Shown here in pieces: positions 14,716 to 17,157 of a DNA stretch of 17,157 nt; within the stretch, counting starts at the first letter, position 1, and each line of letters opens with the position of its first letter. The stretch covers positions 1 through 17,157 of the forward strand of contig VBPR01000210.1 in the NCBI GenBank assembly GCA_005877345.1. Direction: 5' to 3'. This stretch comes from Nitrososphaerota archaeon. GTDB taxonomy: Archaea; Thermoproteota; Nitrososphaeria; Nitrososphaerales; Nitrososphaeraceae. Position numbers and translations under genes: made by a program. The notes beneath the pieces are model-generated. The model worked only from the letters and a program-made list of their open reading frames with translations, was not told the origin of the DNA and did not search any database.

Positions 14716-15040
14716 AGTGACAAATATCAAGCTTCCCTTTACAAAAGAGAATTGAAGCAGCTTTATGACAGGCGACAGAACGACCCTCTAAATTTCACTA
14801 TCAAAGAGGAACAGACAGGCAAGGCCGTGCAGGTAAAGGATGTCAATTCACAAACGACATTTGAGCTATTTCAAAAACCATTTTGAATACCTTTACCATG
14901 CAGAATATTTGAGTCCTCAAATTAAGGCTGAGCTCAGTCAGGCAGCTGTAGCAGATGACCTCATTTGTGGGAATATATCAGACTATCAACCATCATCATC
15001 AACCTCTAGAACAGAAGGACCAAAAAACACCTATCAGTAA
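14716..15040 (+). pseudogene. Frameshifted coding remnant of unknown family
   Basis: One frame, open from 14716 and holding a TTG at 14752, reads LKQLYDRRQNDPLNFTIKEE and on to ELFQKPF, then TGA at 14884-14886. The next frame continues FEYLYHAEYLSPQIKAELSQ, then AAVADDLICGNISDY and a low-complexity Ser/Thr tail to TAA at 15038. Removing one T from the run of four at 14881-14884 fuses the two into about 95-108 residues of charged, helix-rich protein. Both halves have protein-like composition, while the upstream half has no ATG. I do not recognise the family. The open frame from ATG 14840 would be an accidental piece of it. Confidence 0.4.
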
Positions 15041-15056
15041 AAAGTTATAAGATAGC

Positions 15057-15063
15057 TTTTTTT
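15057..15063 (+). terminator. Oligo-T tract after the broken-gene region
   Basis: Seven T residues 17 bases after the TAA at 15038-15040, preceded by an AT-rich run. A plausible archaeal terminator that isolates the multicopper oxidase gene. Confidence 0.3.
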
Positions 15064-15263
15064 GTTTAATTAAAAGCTAACAGAAAGTTATCTTTTCTAA
15101 TTTGTAAAGTAACTTTATTAACGATGTGTACAGATTTCTGTGAGCAATTAGGATTTTCTTTAAATGTGAGTATTATTATTAAAAATCCTTAAATTAGTGA
15201 ACAAAATATAAAATTCATTAACGACCTGTTTATTTCGTCGTAGAAATTTAAAAATGATTAACA

Positions 15264-15273
15264 TTTTTATATC
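15264..15273 (+). promoter_or_regulatory. TATA-box-like element of the multicopper oxidase gene
   Basis: TTTTTATATC is centred 26 bases before the GTG at 15295, exact spacing for a leaderless transcript. This supports the GTG start. Confidence 0.5.
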
Positions 15274-15294
15274 AAAGGATCTCTTTGATAAAAC

Positions 15295-16527
15295 GTGTTT
15301 AGGCAGGATGCGTATTTTCTTGCATTGGTTTTGTCAATTACCTTGATTTTTTCATCTTTTAGCTTTCCTTTCTTGAACTTGTCCGTTTATGCTCAAACCC
15401 CAGCAACTCACATTTCTCAACAGCAATACGATAAAATTAAGAATTGTGCTACTGATCTGAGTAAGAAGCCTACTCCCGTAGAATACCTAACATATTTCAA
15501 TTGTGGTCATGTCTCAAAGGATCAAAGCGGAAGAACTGTCCGACAATTCACACTTATTGTTCAAGAGCATCAAAAAATTCCTATTTCATATGAGGGGCAT
15601 ATATTCGATGCATGGACATATAATGGTACTATACCCGGACCGACTATTAGAGTTACAGAAGGAGATCTGGTCCGTATCAGAGTTATTAATAGCAACGAGA
15701 ATGAACATCCCCATTCGCTTCATACTCACTCTATCCACTTCGCCAAGAATGATGGCGTTTCAATGGGTGGATATCCAGGAGGTGCCATTTCACCAGGTAG
15801 AAGTTTCACTTATGAATTTATTGCACAACCTTACGGTGTATACCCGTATCATTGTCATGTAGATCCAATAGCAGATCATATAAACAGGGGATTATATGGA
15901 ATGATGATTATTGATCCAAGAGAGCCCCGGCCACAGATGACAGAGATGGCTATGCTTCTTAATGGTTATGACATGGATTACGATCAAGAAGGACCTACCC
16001 ATCTACCACCAGCTTCACTATTTGAGACAAGTCAACAAGATGAAAAAGCTGGGAATGTGACTGAAGGTGCCAATAGCAACGAAACTAGCACAGATGCCAA
16101 TATGACGCATGTTTCTGCTGTTCCAGCTATCAAAGAAAAAGATGCTGGCAAAAGTGAGAGGGATAATGAAATTTATACAGTTAATGGAAAGGCATTTGAG
16201 TATATGATGCATCCAATTGTGTTACAAACCGGCAAACAATACCGTATTTACATTGTAAATATGTTGGAATTTGACCTGGTCAACTCAATCCATATCCATG
16301 GTTCCATGTTTGACTACTATACTGCTGGTACTGATGAAACTTCAGATTATAATACAGACATAGTAACGTTAACACAGGGAGATAGAGGTATTATGGAATT
16401 TACATATGACTATCCTGGAACTTACATGTTCCATGCGCATCAGGCGGAGTTCACAGATCTGGGTTGGATGGGACTTTTTGATGTACGAGGAGATCCGGTT
16501 AATCATGTTGCGCATAGTTCCACGTAA
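15295..16527 (+). CDS. Secreted two-domain multicopper oxidase
   Basis: A 410-residue exported copper enzyme with a Sec signal (residues 1-34, cleavage near VYAQ) and two cupredoxin domains. Domain 1 (about 80-215) has the HTHSIHF motif (H143, H145) and the YHCHVDPIADH segment with H186, C187, H188 and H195, then GLYGMM: a type 1 site plus ligands of the trinuclear cluster. Domain 2 (about 290-400) has HIHG (H333, H335) and FHAHQ (H380, H382) but no cysteine, so it supplies only trinuclear ligands. Type 1 copper in domain 1 only is the type C two-domain arrangement. The linker at 245-290 is Asn/Thr/Glu-rich with glycosylation sequons. The GTG start is set by the TATA element 26 bases upstream. 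The substrate is unknown; thaumarchaeal copper oxidases have been proposed for nitrogen or copper metabolism. It is not a typical NirK, whose motifs differ. Confidence 0.88.
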   Translation: MFRQDAYFLALVLSITLIFSSFSFPFLNLSVYAQTPATHISQQQYDKIKNCATDLSKKPTPVEYLTYFNCGHVSKDQSGRTVRQFTLIVQEHQKIPISYEGHIFDAWTYNGTIPGPTIRVTEGDLVRIRVINSNENEHPHSLHTHSIHFAKNDGVSMGGYPGGAISPGRSFTYEFIAQPYGVYPYHCHVDPIADHINRGLYGMMIIDPREPRPQMTEMAMLLNGYDMDYDQEGPTHLPPASLFETSQQDEKAGNVTEGANSNETSTDANMTHVSAVPAIKEKDAGKSERDNEIYTVNGKAFEYMMHPIVLQTGKQYRIYIVNMLEFDLVNSIHIHGSMFDYYTAGTDETSDYNTDIVTLTQGDRGIMEFTYDYPGTYMFHAHQAEFTDLGWMGLFDVRGDPVNHVAHSST

Positions 16528-16877
16528 TAAAACATGAATTTATGCTGTCTTGCCTATATCAATACATTATTAACTTAATAGAGTGAAATCGAATCGATCT
16601 TAAACTCAAATAAGCCAATGCAGGCTTTCGTTCTGTTTCAACACCTTGAAGCAATTAAAGCCTAAATTTCAACATGGATGCTTTCGCGAGGTAATCTGCA
16701 TGATACTCATAGTACTTTATTCAAATATTATGAAACGTCCATAGCGAATTAACGGAAAAATTCCCATTTCTGACTATGCAGTTTGAGTATAGTTGGTAAG
16801 TCCATTATGCTCAGGGCAAATGAACTTAGACTTATTATTTTTGCTGGATTCACTCTGTAAACGTATGCCGATTCCAA
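16528..16877. other. Intergenic stretch between convergent genes
   Basis: About 350 bases between the stops of the multicopper oxidase and the Ig-like protein. Only very short open frames occur on either strand. A GTTTCAACACCTTGAAGC word near 16636 looks like part of an archaeal CRISPR repeat but occurs once. No RNA gene was recognised. Confidence 0.5.
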
Positions 16878-17157
16878 TTACTGGACTATAAATGTCGTAG
16901 ACTTTGTGGTTTTAATACCTGCTTGTGAGGCACTTGCTAAGACTGAATACGTACCTGTTATTGCTTTATCTAACCTAAAAGAAGGTGAGAGTTCCCCATC
17001 AGTGTCTGTATAGTCTTTTACAACATTACCTGAAGGATCTTTGATGGTTAAACGTACAAACACCCGATCAAGAGTATTTCCTGTTTGAGGATCCGATGCG
17101 GTCACTGCAACTTTTTGTCTATCCCCAGCTGGAATTGGATTAGTTTCTACATTAATC
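16878..17157 (-). CDS. Ig-like surface protein, C-terminal end (cut by window edge)
   Basis: The reverse-strand frame is open from the right edge of the window to the TGA at 16878, so the true start lies outside; the GTG at 17105 is internal. About 92 residues are visible. They begin with INVETNPIPAGDRQKVAVTA, then the pattern DPSGNVVKDYTDTDGELSPSF, TGTYSVLASASQAG and a last strand. This is one Ig-like beta-sandwich domain of the kind found in tandem in archaeal cell-surface proteins, with a V.DP.G.....T...G....F layout. No anchor follows, so any attachment is N-terminal or through other parts. The number of domains upstream is unknown. Confidence 0.7.
   Translation of the reverse strand, partial: INVETNPIPAGDRQKVAVTASDPQTGNTLDRVFVRLTIKDPSGNVVKDYTDTDGELSPSFRLDKAITGTYSVLASASQAGIKTTKSTTFIVQ

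Noticed and set aside
14840..15040. 66-residue open frame as an intact gene
   Set aside because: A coding-like frame directly upstream joins it if one T is removed, so the ATG is probably internal.
16636..16673. CRISPR-repeat-like words (GTTTCAAC and a second TTTCAAC)
   Set aside because: There is no regular spacing, no repeated unit of 24-37 bases and no cas gene in the window.

Overview
The window looks like chromosomal DNA of an ammonia-oxidising-type thaumarchaeon (Nitrososphaeria). The grounds are archaeal ribosomal proteins eS27 and eL42, an archaeal-type cobalamin operon ending in CobY, a TAT-exported Rieske protein with a fused cytochrome b and a membrane-anchored plastocyanin, a copper oxidase, a winged-helix regulator of archaeal type, and many genes that start at or just after a TATA box (leaderless style). 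AT-rich composition and several small secreted proteins would fit a soil lineage such as Nitrososphaerales/Nitrosocosmicus. That is inference: no ammonia monooxygenase or rRNA gene is present to prove it.

Layout. (1) 1-3404 (+): a tightly overlapped late-cobalamin operon, cobD(end)-cobQ-cbiB-cobS-cobY, which attaches aminopropanol and the nucleotide loop. The cobQ product lacks the glutaminase half. (2) 3388-3877 (-): ribosomal eL42 and eS27, with eS27 overlapping the end of cobY tail to tail. (3) 4052-4648 (+): a 42-residue membrane protein and an FlK-like hotdog thioesterase. (4) 4789-7569 (+): Rieske protein, cytochrome b and plastocyanin, the quinol-oxidising complex and its copper electron carrier. 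(5) 7677-8602 (-): an arrestin-like small protein and a DUF192 exported protein. (6) 8800-10551: bioD with a damaged start, convergent with sua5 (tRNA t6A synthesis). (7) 10687-11863: a winged-helix regulator behind a perfect 16-bp palindrome, a small membrane protein and a secreted protein. (8) 11864-15040: a looser accessory region with one small intact gene, two secreted proteins and at least three broken coding regions: a DUF488 gene with one in-frame TGA, a multiply broken terminase-like relic, and a frameshifted unknown gene. (9) 15295-16527: a two-domain multicopper oxidase. (10) 16878-17157 (-): the C-terminal end of an Ig-like surface protein that runs off the window.

How it works together. 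The core of the window serves cofactor supply (B12, biotin) and copper/iron-sulfur respiration. Quinol is oxidised by the Rieske/cytochrome b complex, and electrons pass to a blue copper protein in the pseudoperiplasm. Nothing here is clearly a new defence or mobile system. The most unusual signals are the single-domain CobQ, the lost bioD start codon, the DUF488 gene with TGA at an expected tryptophan, and the decayed viral-like relic at 13660-14146.
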